A DNA stretch of 64,000 nt from Deltaproteobacteria bacterium (GCA_020632695.1 JACKFB010000006.1:231628-295627); one strand, 5' to 3'; shown: positions 11,251-19,903, counted from the stretch's first letter. Made by a program: numbers and translations. The notes: generated from the letters alone by a model not told the origin.

Positions 11251-14200
11251 CTACACGAGCTCCGGGTTGGGGTTGCGAATCCTCGCCAGGTAGGAGGTGC
11301 GCGGCTGGACGTTCAGCTCGCGCAGGAGGACGTAGTTGCGCGGGCTGGCCTTGAGCTGCGAGACGCGGCTCTGGGGGTCGCGCAGGTCGCCGAACACGAT
11401 GGCGTTGGTCGGACAGGTCTGCTGGCAGGCCGTTTGGATGACGCCGTCGGCGATCACGTCGGAGCCGGCGACCTTGGCGGCGATCCTGGCCTCGCTGATG
11501 CGCTGCGTGCAGTAGGTGCACTTCTCCATGACGCCGCGGAACCGGAGCGTGACGTCCGGGTTCTTCTGCATCTGGGCGACGGCATCGATGTCCAGGTTGT
11601 AGTTGAAGAAGTTGAAGCGCCGCACCTTGAAGGGGCAGTTGTTCGAGCAGTAGCGGGTCCCGACGCAGCGGTTGTACGCCATGTCGTTGAGGCCCTCGGG
11701 GCTGTGGGTGGTCGCCGCCACCGGACACACCGTCTCGCAGGGCGCCGTCTCGCACTGCTGGCAGTTGACCGGCTGGACCACCGCCTGGGGCTCGTCCGGG
11801 TCGTCGCCGACGTAGTAGCGGTCGATGCGGATCCAGTGCATCTCGCGCCCCTTGAGGACGCGCGCCTTGCCGACCACCACGATGTTGTTCTCGGCGTTGC
11901 ACGCCATGGTGCAGGCGTTGCAGCCGGTGCAGGCGTTGAGGTCGATGGTCATGCCCCACTGCTGGGCACCGGTGAGCGCGGGCTGCTGGAAGGGCGAGCG
12001 GATGTCGTCGGGCGGCATCAGCTCGGCCGCCTCCACGAAGCGGGGCTCCTCCTCGTAGTGGGAGATGGTCGCCTCCCGCACCAGCGGCCGCGCCGGGAAG
12101 TCGAAGCCCGGCTCGAGGCGGTCGTGGGTCTGGGTGGTGGCCAGCTCGTAGCTGCCCACACCGGCAGCGACCGACGCTCCGGCCGCCAGCCAGGGGCTGC
12201 CGTGGGTGGTGAGCGGGTAGACGTCGAAGCCGGCGCCCTCGGCCACCGAGCCCAGGTTCTTGCGGCCGAAGCCGAGCGGCAGGACGACGGTGCGCTCCGC
12301 CACGCCCGGCGCCACCCACACGGGGAGCTCCACCGAGCCCGAGCCGGCGCCGACCTTGACCATCTGGCCGGGGACCACGCCCAGCTCGCCGGCGGTCTTC
12401 GCGCTGACCAGCGCGGCATTGTCCCAGGTGAGCTTGGTGATGGTGTCGGGCAGCTCCTGGAGCCAGCCGTTGTTGGCGAAGCGCCCGTCGAGCACCCGGG
12501 AGTCCAGGGTGAAGACGACCTCGTAGCCGGCGGGGGCCGCCGCGGGCGCCGGGATGTTGGCGCCGAGCTGGGCGTAGGACGGGGTGACCGAGCCGCCGGG
12601 GGCCGGCGCGTCGATGAGGCCCGAGTGCAGCCAGCGGCGCCAAGCGCGCTCGTCGAGGCCACCGCCCGAGGCGCGCGTCCAGGTGGCGCGCACCAGGTCG
12701 AGGCCCTTGGCGGGCTGGCCGGTCAGCAGGCGCGCGGTCAGCTCGATGGGGCTGGGCGAGCCGTAGAGCGGCGCGATGAGCGGCTGCACCACGCTCTGCT
12801 CGCCGGCCAGGGTCGACAGGTCGCCCCAGGCCTCCAGGTAGTGCGACAGCGGCATGTGCAGGTGCGCCAGGGCGCCCGTCTCGTCGCGGTACAGCCCGGC
12901 GTGGGCGATGAAGCCTGCCTTGGCCAGCGACGCCGCCAGCTTCAGCTCGCCAGGGGCGTCGTAGGCCGGGTTGGCGCCGATGACGACCACGCTCTTGATC
13001 GAGCCGTCGTCGAGGCCGGCCTTCAGCTCGGCCAGGGTCTGGCCCTCGACCCGGTCGGCGTCGCGCCGCCAGGTGACGGTCTTGCCGTCGGCACCCACCA
13101 GCGTGTTGGCCAGATGCGCCAGCGCGTGCACCCAGGCCGGCTGCCGATGCCCGGTCAACACCACCGCCTGGCCCTTGCGCGCGACCATGTCGCGAGCCAG
13201 CGCCTTGACGAAGGCCGCCTGCTTGTCGTCGAGCGCGGGCGTGCCCAGGGCCGCCTTCAAACCGCCCGCGCTCCCGGCGTCCACGCCGGGCGTGTCGAGC
13301 AGCGTCGCGACCAGGGCGCGCAGCACGGTGCCCACCTCGCTGGCGCGCACGCGCAGCCGGTGGTCGGCCATCGCCGCGGTCGCGTCGAAGACCGGGCCGA
13401 TGGCGTAGAGGCGGTTCATGTCGGGCTTGGGCACGTCCACGGCGCGTCCGGCCGCGAAGTCGCGGGCGTGTCGCAGGGCGTCGCCTTCGCTCACCAGCAC
13501 GTCGCCGTCCAGCGCCACGATGACCTTGGCGCCGGCGAGGCTCGGCACGGCGAGGGCCTTGGGTCCGCCCACCATGGCGGCGCCGGCGAAGGCCTCGGCC
13601 GGCCAGAGCCGGTCGCTGACGAAGATCCGCGCCTTGGGCATGGTGCGCGACAGCTCGGCGAGCTGCGCGCGGTGCGTCGGCGACATGACGGTGTCGACCA
13701 CCAGCGCCAGGCCCTCGCCGCCGGCGGCGCGGACGGGCGCCAGCGCCTCGTCGAAGGTGGCCCAGGCCTGGTCCCAGGTGGCGGGGGCGTCGCCGCGCAT
13801 CGGCGTGCGCGAGCGCTCCGGGTCGTAGAACCCGAACACCGAGGCCTGGGCGAAGGTGCTGGCGGGGCCTCGCGACGCGGGGTGCTCCGGGTTGCCCTCG
13901 ACCTTGGTGGGGCGGCCGTCCTGGCTCTCCACGACGACCCCGGCGACCGAGGTGCCGAGCTGCCAGGTCGAGGCGTAGTAGATCGGGCGCCCGGGCACCA
14001 TGTTCTCGGGGCGGTGGGCGAAGGGCAGGATGTGCTCGACGGGCTTGCGGACGCAGCCCTCGAGGCCGACGCCGGCCAGCGCGGTGGAGGCGCCCATCAG
14101 CGCGATGAACTGGCGGCGGCTCACGCCGTCGACGGTGAGCTCGGCGGCGCCATCGAGGGTCTGCGCGGCCGCCATCTCGGAGCCGGCGGCGGTGGCCGCG

Positions 14201-14268
14201 TCGAGGGACGCCGTGCTGAGCTCGTCGAGGCTGCGCCAGTGACGGGGGTGCTTCATGGTGTCGCTCAT
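11251..14268 (-). CDS. actB: alternative complex III Fe-S subunit ActB (molybdopterin-oxidoreductase-like fused to ferredoxin-like domain)
   Basis: 1005 residues from ATG 14268, overlapping the actA stop as ATGA. The N-terminus carries a Tat-like motif (VSRRQFIALMGASTALAG) after a long lead, then a large region resembling the molybdopterin oxidoreductase catalytic fold, which in ActB proteins has no cofactor. From about residue 775 comes an NrfC-like Fe-S domain with Cys groups CTGCNACTMAC, CQQCETAPCETVCP, CVGTRYCSNNCP and CTYC-ACQQTCP. These fit three 4Fe-4S and one 3Fe-4S cluster. It forms the peripheral arm that carries electrons from ActC towards the ActA and ActE hemes. Confidence 0.96.
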   Translation of the reverse strand: MSDTMKHPRHWRSLDELSTASLDAATAAGSEMAAAQTLDGAAELTVDGVSRRQFIALMGASTALAGVGLEGCVRKPVEHILPFAHRPENMVPGRPIYYASTWQLGTSVAGVVVESQDGRPTKVEGNPEHPASRGPASTFAQASVFGFYDPERSRTPMRGDAPATWDQAWATFDEALAPVRAAGGEGLALVVDTVMSPTHRAQLAELSRTMPKARIFVSDRLWPAEAFAGAAMVGGPKALAVPSLAGAKVIVALDGDVLVSEGDALRHARDFAAGRAVDVPKPDMNRLYAIGPVFDATAAMADHRLRVRASEVGTVLRALVATLLDTPGVDAGSAGGLKAALGTPALDDKQAAFVKALARDMVARKGQAVVLTGHRQPAWVHALAHLANTLVGADGKTVTWRRDADRVEGQTLAELKAGLDDGSIKSVVVIGANPAYDAPGELKLAASLAKAGFIAHAGLYRDETGALAHLHMPLSHYLEAWGDLSTLAGEQSVVQPLIAPLYGSPSPIELTARLLTGQPAKGLDLVRATWTRASGGGLDERAWRRWLHSGLIDAPAPGGSVTPSYAQLGANIPAPAAAPAGYEVVFTLDSRVLDGRFANNGWLQELPDTITKLTWDNAALVSAKTAGELGVVPGQMVKVGAGSGSVELPVWVAPGVAERTVVLPLGFGRKNLGSVAEGAGFDVYPLTTHGSPWLAAGASVAAGVGSYELATTQTHDRLEPGFDFPARPLVREATISHYEEEPRFVEAAELMPPDDIRSPFQQPALTGAQQWGMTIDLNACTGCNACTMACNAENNIVVVGKARVLKGREMHWIRIDRYYVGDDPDEPQAVVQPVNCQQCETAPCETVCPVAATTHSPEGLNDMAYNRCVGTRYCSNNCPFKVRRFNFFNYNLDIDAVAQMQKNPDVTLRFRGVMEKCTYCTQRISEARIAAKVAGSDVIADGVIQTACQQTCPTNAIVFGDLRDPQSRVSQLKASPRNYVLLRELNVQPRTSYLARIRNPNPELV

Positions 14269-14912
14269 CGGTGGCATCCCGAGCAGTGCGTGGGCGGGTT
14301 GACCTGGCGAGAGCGCGCCGGGTCGGTGGCGGGGTCGTAGTTGGCCGTCTCCGGGTCCCAATCCATCTGCGTGACCTTGTCCAGCGGACGGAGATTCGGG
14401 GTCGGGTTGCGGTGGCACTCGAGGCACCAGCCCATCGAGAGCGGCTTGGACAGCGTGGTGAGCGTCATCTGGTCGACGCGGCCGTGGCACGACGAGCAGC
14501 CGACGCCCGCGGCGATGTGCGGCGCGTGGTTGAAGTAGGCGTAGTCGGGGAGCTGGTGCACCCGCACCCACTCGATGGGCTCGCCGGTCTCCGCGCTGTC
14601 GCGCACCTTCTGCAGGCGCGGGCTGTCGGTGCGCACCTGCGAGTGGCAGTTCATGCAGGTCGCCGTCGGGGGGATGGCCGCGCGGGCCGCCACCTCGACG
14701 GTGTTGTGGCAGTACCGGCAGTCCAGCCCGAGGTCACCAGCGTGGAGCGCGTGACTGTAGGGCACGGGCTGCTCGGGCCGGTAGCCGACGTCGGTGAACG
14801 AGGGGGAGAACCAGTACCAGACGCCGCCGACCGCGCCAGTCAGCGCCATGGGCGCCAGAATGAACACGACCAACGGGAGCTTGTTGGTCCAGCGGGGAAA
14901 GATGACCGCCAC
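14265..14912 (-). CDS. actA: alternative complex III pentaheme cytochrome c ActA
   Basis: 215 residues from GTG 14912, preceded by a good ribosome site (AAGGTGG ending 6 bases before the start). One N-terminal membrane anchor (LPLVVFILAPMALTGAVGGV) precedes five CxxCH motifs: CRYCH, CMNCH, CSSCH, CLECH and CSGCH, the last at the extreme C-terminus. Five hemes and one anchor are the ActA signature. It is the first gene of actABCDEF and overlaps actB by 4 bases. Confidence 0.96.
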   Translation of the reverse strand: MAVIFPRWTNKLPLVVFILAPMALTGAVGGVWYWFSPSFTDVGYRPEQPVPYSHALHAGDLGLDCRYCHNTVEVAARAAIPPTATCMNCHSQVRTDSPRLQKVRDSAETGEPIEWVRVHQLPDYAYFNHAPHIAAGVGCSSCHGRVDQMTLTTLSKPLSMGWCLECHRNPTPNLRPLDKVTQMDWDPETANYDPATDPARSRQVNPPTHCSGCHR

Positions 14913-14957
14913 GTCAAACCACCTTGGTCCGAATGGGGGGGGAGGGGATGAGCAGGC

Positions 14958-15632
14958 TCATGTCCGGGCCTCGCGGGCTTCGCGCAGCACACTCTGGGCG
15001 CGGTGGTAGATCTCGTCGATCCCGAGCTCGTCGGACGAGTAGTAGCCGCGCAGGCGTCCTTGTCCGTCGATGAGCACGAGCTTGGTGGTGTGGGCGATGT
15101 CGATCATGCCGGCGGCGTTGACGCGGCGGTCGCCCAGCGCGGAGCGGAAGCCTTGGGTGACCAGGGCCTCGACGGCGGCGTGCTCGCCGGTGAGGAAGCG
15201 CCAGCGCGTGGGGTCGGCGCCGTGCTTGGCGGCGTACTCGGCCAGGACCGCGGGCGTGTCATTGTCGGGGTCGACGGTGATGGTGACGAGCTGCACCGGG
15301 ATGTCGGCGGCGGCCAGGCGCTCCTGGAGGCGCACCATGGCGGCGGTCACCAGCGGGCAGGTCGAGGGGCACGAGGTGAAGACGAAGTCGGCGATCCAGA
15401 CCGTGCCGCGCAGGTCGGCGTCGGTCACGGCCTGACCGCGGCTGTCGACCAGCGCGAATGCGGGGAGCTGACCCTCCACCGGCGGCGGCTTGGGGATGTG
15501 CCGCGTCAGCGGGCGGATCGCCGGGATGAAGACCAGGCCGAAGGCGATCCCGAACCACCAGGGGTGGCGCATGAACGCGCGGCGGAGCCATCCGCCTTCG
15601 AGCTCGGGCTGGTGGTCGGCCATCGCGCTCAC
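14958..15632 (-). CDS. SCO1/SenC family copper chaperone, second copy
   Basis: 224 residues from GTG 15632, overlapping the ABC permease stop as GTGA; ATG 15623 is the alternative. A membrane anchor (FGIAFGLVFIPAIRP) is followed by a thioredoxin-fold SCO domain with CPSTC near residue 95 in the setting DFVFTSCPSTCPLVT. The third metal ligand His lies in DIAHTTKLVLID. It differs from the SCO upstream of ctaC in having an N-terminal rather than a C-terminal anchor. It sits between the ABC exporter and actA and probably serves oxidase metal assembly. Confidence 0.93.
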   Translation of the reverse strand: MSAMADHQPELEGGWLRRAFMRHPWWFGIAFGLVFIPAIRPLTRHIPKPPPVEGQLPAFALVDSRGQAVTDADLRGTVWIADFVFTSCPSTCPLVTAAMVRLQERLAAADIPVQLVTITVDPDNDTPAVLAEYAAKHGADPTRWRFLTGEHAAVEALVTQGFRSALGDRRVNAAGMIDIAHTTKLVLIDGQGRLRGYYSSDELGIDEIYHRAQSVLREAREART

Positions 15633-16483
15633 GGGCGGCCTCCACGGGCGCGGGTCGCCAGGACGGCCAGGGCCATGGCGCCGGCGGCCAGGGCGGCCAG
15701 CACCACGAAGCTGGCGACGGGGCCGCTGCCGGTCGAGGCCGCCGCGCCGCCGCTCATGGCGTGGCGCACGGCGTCCACCATGTAGCTCATCGGGTCGGCG
15801 GCCATCACCCAGCCGATCCAGCCGTCGCGCGGCGGGAAGAGCGCACCCGAGACCAACCAGAGGGGGAGCAGCACCACCGCCATGATGGCGTGGTAGCCGT
15901 GGGTGGAGCCGACCACCCAGGCCAGGGCGAAGCCGAGGCCGGTGAGCATGAAGGAGCCCAGGCTCAGCGCGCCGAGCAGCGGCAACCAGGCGATGGTGCC
16001 CAGGGCGTAGCCGGCGAGCGGGGCGGCCAGCATGCAGAGGGCCGCCTGGACCAGGGCCACCGAGGTCACGCCCAGCGTCTTGCCCAGCACCATCGCGCTG
16101 CGCGAGCCGGGGCCGGTGAGGACCTGCTGGAGGAAGCCCTGCTGGCGATCCTCGATGACGGACATGGTCGCGAAGATGGTCGTGAAGAGCACGACCATTA
16201 CAAGGATGCCCGGGAAGGAGAATGCCAGGTAGTCGGTGCCGCCCGGCGCGCCGCCGGCGAAGCCGCCCATGCCGGCGCCCAGGATGGCCCAGAAGAGCAG
16301 CGGCTGCAGCACGACGCCGAGCCAGCGGGAGCGCTCGCGCACCAGACGGAGGAGATCGCGGCGCCAGAGCGCGGAGACGACGCCCCACTCGACGGCGGCC
16401 GCGCCGGGGCGCGTCGCCGCGGGACGCGCGGCGGCCAGGGCCAGCGCCAGGCTGCCCGCGTTCAGTGGGGTGGGGAGGCTCAA
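15629..16483 (-). CDS. ABC-2 type transporter permease
   Basis: 284 residues from TTG 16483, which overlaps the ATPase stop as TTGA. I choose this rare start because the reading begins exactly at that junction (LSLPTPLNAG) and no ATG or GTG fits better. Six membrane helices are apparent, such as WLGVVLQPLLFWAILGAGMG and ILVMVVLFTTIFATMSVIED. The SVIEDRQQGFLQQVLTGP segment is typical of ABC-2 permeases. With the ATPase upstream it forms a half-transporter pair embedded in an oxidase-assembly operon. Export of heme, copper or another cofactor is possible, but the substrate cannot be read from sequence. Confidence 0.9.
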   Translation of the reverse strand: MSLPTPLNAGSLALALAAARPAATRPGAAAVEWGVVSALWRRDLLRLVRERSRWLGVVLQPLLFWAILGAGMGGFAGGAPGGTDYLAFSFPGILVMVVLFTTIFATMSVIEDRQQGFLQQVLTGPGSRSAMVLGKTLGVTSVALVQAALCMLAAPLAGYALGTIAWLPLLGALSLGSFMLTGLGFALAWVVGSTHGYHAIMAVVLLPLWLVSGALFPPRDGWIGWVMAADPMSYMVDAVRHAMSGGAAASTGSGPVASFVVLAALAAGAMALAVLATRARGGRP

Positions 16484-17451
16484 GCCGCCACCTCGAGCGC
16501 GTCGTCGGCGGTGCCCGGCTCGGAGTCCAGCGCGCCGCCGGTCAGGGCGAGGAAGACATCTCCCAGGCCGGGCTGGCGCAGGCTCACCGAGCTGAGGAGG
16601 CCGCGGGGGAGGTCCTCGACGATGCGGACGATGAGCTCGTGGCCGCGGGGCGCGGTGACGTGGACGTCGCGCCCCTCGACCACGCCGTGCAGGTCCAGGC
16701 GGCGGGCGAGCTCGCCGGCGAGCGCCTCGGGATCCGCAGCGCGCAACACGATGACGTCGCCCTGCACCCTCGCCAGCAGGGCGTGCGGCGTGTCGTCGGC
16801 GACGATGCGGCCGGCGTCCATCACCAGGACGCGATCGGCGCGTTCGGCCTCCTCGGGGCGATGGGTGGTCAGGAGCACCGCCGCGTCGCCGCCGGTCGCG
16901 ATCTGGCGGATCTGCTGCCAGGTGAGGCGCCAGGCGCGCTCGTCCAGGCCGGTGGTGGGTTCGTCGAGCAGCAGCACGCGCGGGCCGTGGAGCATGGCGC
17001 GGGCGATGTCCAGGCGCCGGCGCATGCCGCCGGAGAGCGTCTCGACGGCGTCGCCGGCGCGGGACTCGAGGCCGGCACGCATGAGCGCGCCGGAGACGGC
17101 CTCGGAGGCGGCGGCGCCGCTCAGCCCGTGCATCCGTGCGGCCAGCGCCAGGTTCTGGCGGGCGGTGAGCTTCACGTCGAGGCTGGGCGACTGGAACACG
17201 AAGCCCAGCTCGGCGCGCAGCGCGCGATCGCCGCGGGCGACGGTGCGGCCCTCGAAGCGGACCGTGCCGCCCTGGGGCGCCGTGAGGCCTCCGAGCACGC
17301 TCAGCGTGGTGGACTTGCCGCAGCCGTTGGGCCCCATGAGCGCGACGACCTCGCCCGCGTGGACGTCGAAGCTGACGTCGTGCAGCACGGCGCGCTCGGC
17401 GTAGCGGTACGCGAGGCCGTGGACGCTGAGAGTGGCGGGGGCGGCGGTCAT
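16480..17451 (-). CDS. ABC transporter ATP-binding protein
   Basis: 323 residues from ATG 17451, sharing one base with the ctaB stop (TGATG). Walker A is GPNGCGKST (about residue 40), the Q-loop is VFQSPS, the signature is LSGGMRRRLDIARAML, Walker B is VLLLDEPTTGLD and the switch His lies in LLTTHRPEEAE. About 80 extra C-terminal residues form a regulatory-type domain, as in CcmA/NatA-like ATPases of ABC-2 systems. It powers the adjoining permease. Confidence 0.95.
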   Translation of the reverse strand: MTAAPATLSVHGLAYRYAERAVLHDVSFDVHAGEVVALMGPNGCGKSTTLSVLGGLTAPQGGTVRFEGRTVARGDRALRAELGFVFQSPSLDVKLTARQNLALAARMHGLSGAAASEAVSGALMRAGLESRAGDAVETLSGGMRRRLDIARAMLHGPRVLLLDEPTTGLDERAWRLTWQQIRQIATGGDAAVLLTTHRPEEAERADRVLVMDAGRIVADDTPHALLARVQGDVIVLRAADPEALAGELARRLDLHGVVEGRDVHVTAPRGHELIVRIVEDLPRGLLSSVSLRQPGLGDVFLALTGGALDSEPGTADDALEVAA

Positions 17452-18350
17452 CAGACGATGCGGTCCAGTACGAAGCCGAGGGTGAGGAGCGGCAGGTAGA
17501 CGAGGGACGCGATGAAGAAGCGGTACGCCCAGGAGGGCCCCGTGGTGGTTCGGAGCCCGGTGATGGCAAATCCGAGGAACGCGAGGCCGCTCATCAGGGC
17601 GACCAGGAGATACAGCGTGCCGGTGACGCCGAGGGGGGTGAGCAGGAGGCTGACAGGGACCAGGCCGGTGGCCCAGGCGACGGCCTGGCGGCGGGCGACC
17701 TGGTCGCCGCGAACCACTGGCACGATGCGGATCCCGGCGCGGGCGTAGTCGTGCTTTCGGAAGAGCGAGATTGCAAGGAAATGTGGCATCTGCCAGAGCA
17801 GGAGGATGCCGAAGAGCACGAGTCCTGGGGCATCGAGTCGATCGGTGACCGCGGTCCAGCCCATCAGCGGAGGCATGGCACCGGGCACTGCGCCGATCAC
17901 GAGGGCCAGGGGCGTGTGGTACTTGAGGGGCGTGTAGACCAGCACGTACGAGGCGAGCGCGATGGCGCCCAGGGCGGTGGTCAGCAGGTTGGTGGTCAGG
18001 GCGAGCAGGAGCAGCCCGGCCGCGCCGACCGCCAGGCCGAAGGCCAGCGCGGCGGCGGGGGAGATGCGCTCCTCGGCCAGCGGCCGGGTGCGGGTGCGCA
18101 CCATGAGGCGGTCGGTGTGGCGCTCCCACCACATGTTCAGCGCGTTGGCGCTGCCGACGGCCAGGGCGGTGCCGGCCAGCGCGCCCAGGACGACGCCCAG
18201 GCTGGTGTGGCCGGGGGCCAGGCCCAGGCCGGCGCCGGTCATCAGCAGGCACATCCGGGTGATCGACGGCTTCGTCAGCGTGACGTAGTCGCGGAGCGTC
18301 GCCAGCGCGGGGCGCGCCGGGGCCTGGGCGGTGGGGGTCGCGACGCTCAC
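17451..18350 (-). CDS. ctaB: protoheme IX farnesyltransferase (heme O synthase)
   Basis: 299 residues from GTG 18350, overlapping the ctaA stop as GTGA. This UbiA-superfamily membrane prenyltransferase transfers a farnesyl group to heme B to make heme O. The first Asp-rich motif lies in NALNMWWERHTDRLMVRT, which is followed by the family-typical RPL. The second region is VLYTPLKYHTP-like (YTPLKYHTPLALVIGAVPGA), and LWQMPHFLAISLF is strongly conserved. About nine helices are present. It works just before CtaA to supply heme A to the caa3 oxidase encoded in the same operon. Confidence 0.96.
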   Translation of the reverse strand: MSVATPTAQAPARPALATLRDYVTLTKPSITRMCLLMTGAGLGLAPGHTSLGVVLGALAGTALAVGSANALNMWWERHTDRLMVRTRTRPLAEERISPAAALAFGLAVGAAGLLLLALTTNLLTTALGAIALASYVLVYTPLKYHTPLALVIGAVPGAMPPLMGWTAVTDRLDAPGLVLFGILLLWQMPHFLAISLFRKHDYARAGIRIVPVVRGDQVARRQAVAWATGLVPVSLLLTPLGVTGTLYLLVALMSGLAFLGFAITGLRTTTGPSWAYRFFIASLVYLPLLTLGFVLDRIV

Positions 18351-19324
18351 GGGGACACCTCGGCGTGCAGCGCCGCCAGGGTCGGCTGGAGGGCGGCGCG
18401 GCCCGCCTCGCGGGCGCGGCGGGGGCTGCCGAGCGGACCCAGGGTCAGGTAGAGCGCGACCAGGGAGGCGAGCACCAGGCCGGCCACCGCGGTGTGGAAG
18501 GTGACGATCCAGAGGCTGCGGCCCGAGGCGACGGTGAGGAGGCCGAGGGTGACCTGCACCAGCACGAGGATGGCCGGGATGCGCGCAGGCCACGAGGGGC
18601 GTCCGTCCTGCTGCAGGGCCCGGGCCGCGCGCCCGGCCACGACGAGCAGGATGAGTGCCACCGAGTAGCCGACGACGCGGTGGAACATGTGGATCTGCCC
18701 GGCGCCGCCGGCGGGCCAGAAGGTGCCGGGGCCGCAGCCGAGCCAGTCGTCGCCGCACACCAGCCCGGCGCCCAGGTGGCGGACGATGCCGCCGAGCGCG
18801 ATCTGGAAGGCGACCAGGAGCGCGGCGCTCACGACCAGCGCCCGAGGACCGACGGCGCGCGCGGAGGGCGGCGCGGGCGCGGCGAGGACGCGCCCGGTGA
18901 TGATGATGAGCACGCTGAAGAAGATCATCGCGGTGACGAGGTGCATGGTGGAGACCACCCAGCTCAGGTTGAGCTTGACGGTGATGCCCCCCAGGGTCCC
19001 CTGGAGCGCCACCAGCGCGATGGCGCCGAGGCCCAGCCGGCGGGTGGTGTCGCCCAGGTCGCGGCGCCGCCACATCCACACGCCCAGCACCAGGGTGAGC
19101 AGCCCGACGCCGCTGGCCCACATGCGGTGGCCGTGCTCATAGAGGATGCCACCCGACCAGTCCGCCGGGATGACCTGGCCGTTGCAGGTGGGGATGAAGT
19201 ACCAGTCGGGGCAGGCCATCGAGGAGCCGGTCGGGTTGACCAGGCCGCCGATCACCAGCAGCAGCCAGGTGGCGACCACCGTGGCGATGCTGAGGATCGT
19301 CAGGCCGCGCCGGTCGGGCTTCAC
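18347..19324 (-). CDS. ctaA: heme A synthase
   Basis: 325 residues from GTG 19324, overlapping the preceding stop as GTGA. This COX15/CtaA family membrane protein oxidises the heme O methyl group to formyl. Eight hydrophobic helices form two four-helix halves with His ligands in YEHGHRMWAS, VSTMHLVTAM, MFHRVVGY and VTFHTAVAG. A Cys pair in the first periplasmic loop (CPDWYFIPTC) and another in the second half (CGDDWLGC) match the redox loops of the cysteine-containing CtaA type. Confidence 0.96.
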   Translation of the reverse strand: MKPDRRGLTILSIATVVATWLLLVIGGLVNPTGSSMACPDWYFIPTCNGQVIPADWSGGILYEHGHRMWASGVGLLTLVLGVWMWRRRDLGDTTRRLGLGAIALVALQGTLGGITVKLNLSWVVSTMHLVTAMIFFSVLIIITGRVLAAPAPPSARAVGPRALVVSAALLVAFQIALGGIVRHLGAGLVCGDDWLGCGPGTFWPAGGAGQIHMFHRVVGYSVALILLVVAGRAARALQQDGRPSWPARIPAILVLVQVTLGLLTVASGRSLWIVTFHTAVAGLVLASLVALYLTLGPLGSPRRAREAGRAALQPTLAALHAEVSP

Positions 19325-19779
19325 AGGATCACCCCGCGCTCGCCGGTGCGGCAGAACTGGACCAGCGCGCGGTAGGCGTCGGTGCAGACGTTCTTGTTGC
19401 GGCGGGTGACGCCCTGGGCGGCGCAGCGCTCGAAGGTCCACTGGGCGCGGGGCGCCTCCTCGACGGGCAAGGCCGCGCAGGCCTCCTTGCGCTCACGAGC
19501 CGCCAGGCAGTGCTCCATGGTCATGGGCACGGCCTGGTCGCACATGCTCTTCATGGCCTCGCACCGCGCGTTCCAGGCCAGCACCTCGCCCACGCAGGCG
19601 TCGGCGTCCAGCGAGGCTCCCCGCGCGTCGAACTGGGCGAGGCTCTCGTGGATGAACCGCGAGCTGACCGAGTAGCGCCAGTACGCGACGACCCCCAGCA
19701 CCGTCGCCAACGTGAAGACCACGGTGATGACGATGCCAGCGCCGCGGCTGGATCTCGGCGTTTCGGTGGCGTCCCTCAT
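19321..19779 (-). CDS. Cys-rich single-pass membrane protein, unknown
   Basis: 152 residues from ATG 19779. One N-terminal helix (GIVITVVFTLATVLGVVAYW) is followed by a soluble domain with eight Cys, spaced irregularly: CVGEV, CEAMKSMC, CLAARERKEAC, CAAQG, CTDAY and CRTGE. The last gives a C-terminus near RTGERGVIL. The domain is probably extracytoplasmic, where disulfides could form, and the CX9C-like helix pairs resemble CHCH-type twin-Cys helices in outline only. I recognise no family. It is the first gene of the respiratory operon, overlaps ctaA by GTGA, and may act in heme or copper assembly. Confidence 0.8.
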   Translation of the reverse strand: MRDATETPRSSRGAGIVITVVFTLATVLGVVAYWRYSVSSRFIHESLAQFDARGASLDADACVGEVLAWNARCEAMKSMCDQAVPMTMEHCLAARERKEACAALPVEEAPRAQWTFERCAAQGVTRRNKNVCTDAYRALVQFCRTGERGVIL

Positions 19780-19787
19780 TGCGCGCC

Positions 19788-19816
19788 GGTTTAGATGACA
19801 GGGGGGGGGCTGTCAA
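19788..19816 (-). promoter_or_regulatory. candidate sigma-70 promoter of the respiratory operon with C9 run in the spacer
   Basis: On the minus strand, a perfect -35 TTGACA (19816-19811) is followed by a 17-base spacer and a weak -10 TAAACC (19793-19788). The spacer is G, nine C, then TGTCATC. An inverted repeat TGACAG-N8-CTGTCA (19796..19815) is centred on the C run. The first start codon is 19779, so the transcript would be almost leaderless. Confidence 0.45.
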
Positions 19817-19839
19817 CGGAGAGTTTCCGGATTACGTTT

Positions 19840-19848
19840 TGTTATAGC
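19840..19848 (+). promoter_or_regulatory. candidate extended -10 promoter of the tsaC gene
   Basis: TGTTATAGC has the TGn extension and TATA core of an extended -10 element, in the only AT-rich patch of this intergenic region and about 55 bases before tsaC. No convincing -35 is visible. It would be divergent from the respiratory promoter. Confidence 0.3.
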
Positions 19849-19903
19849 GTGTTTCCGCGCGCCGGGCCCCGACGACGAGGAGGCCCCTCGACCGGAGGAG
19901 AGG

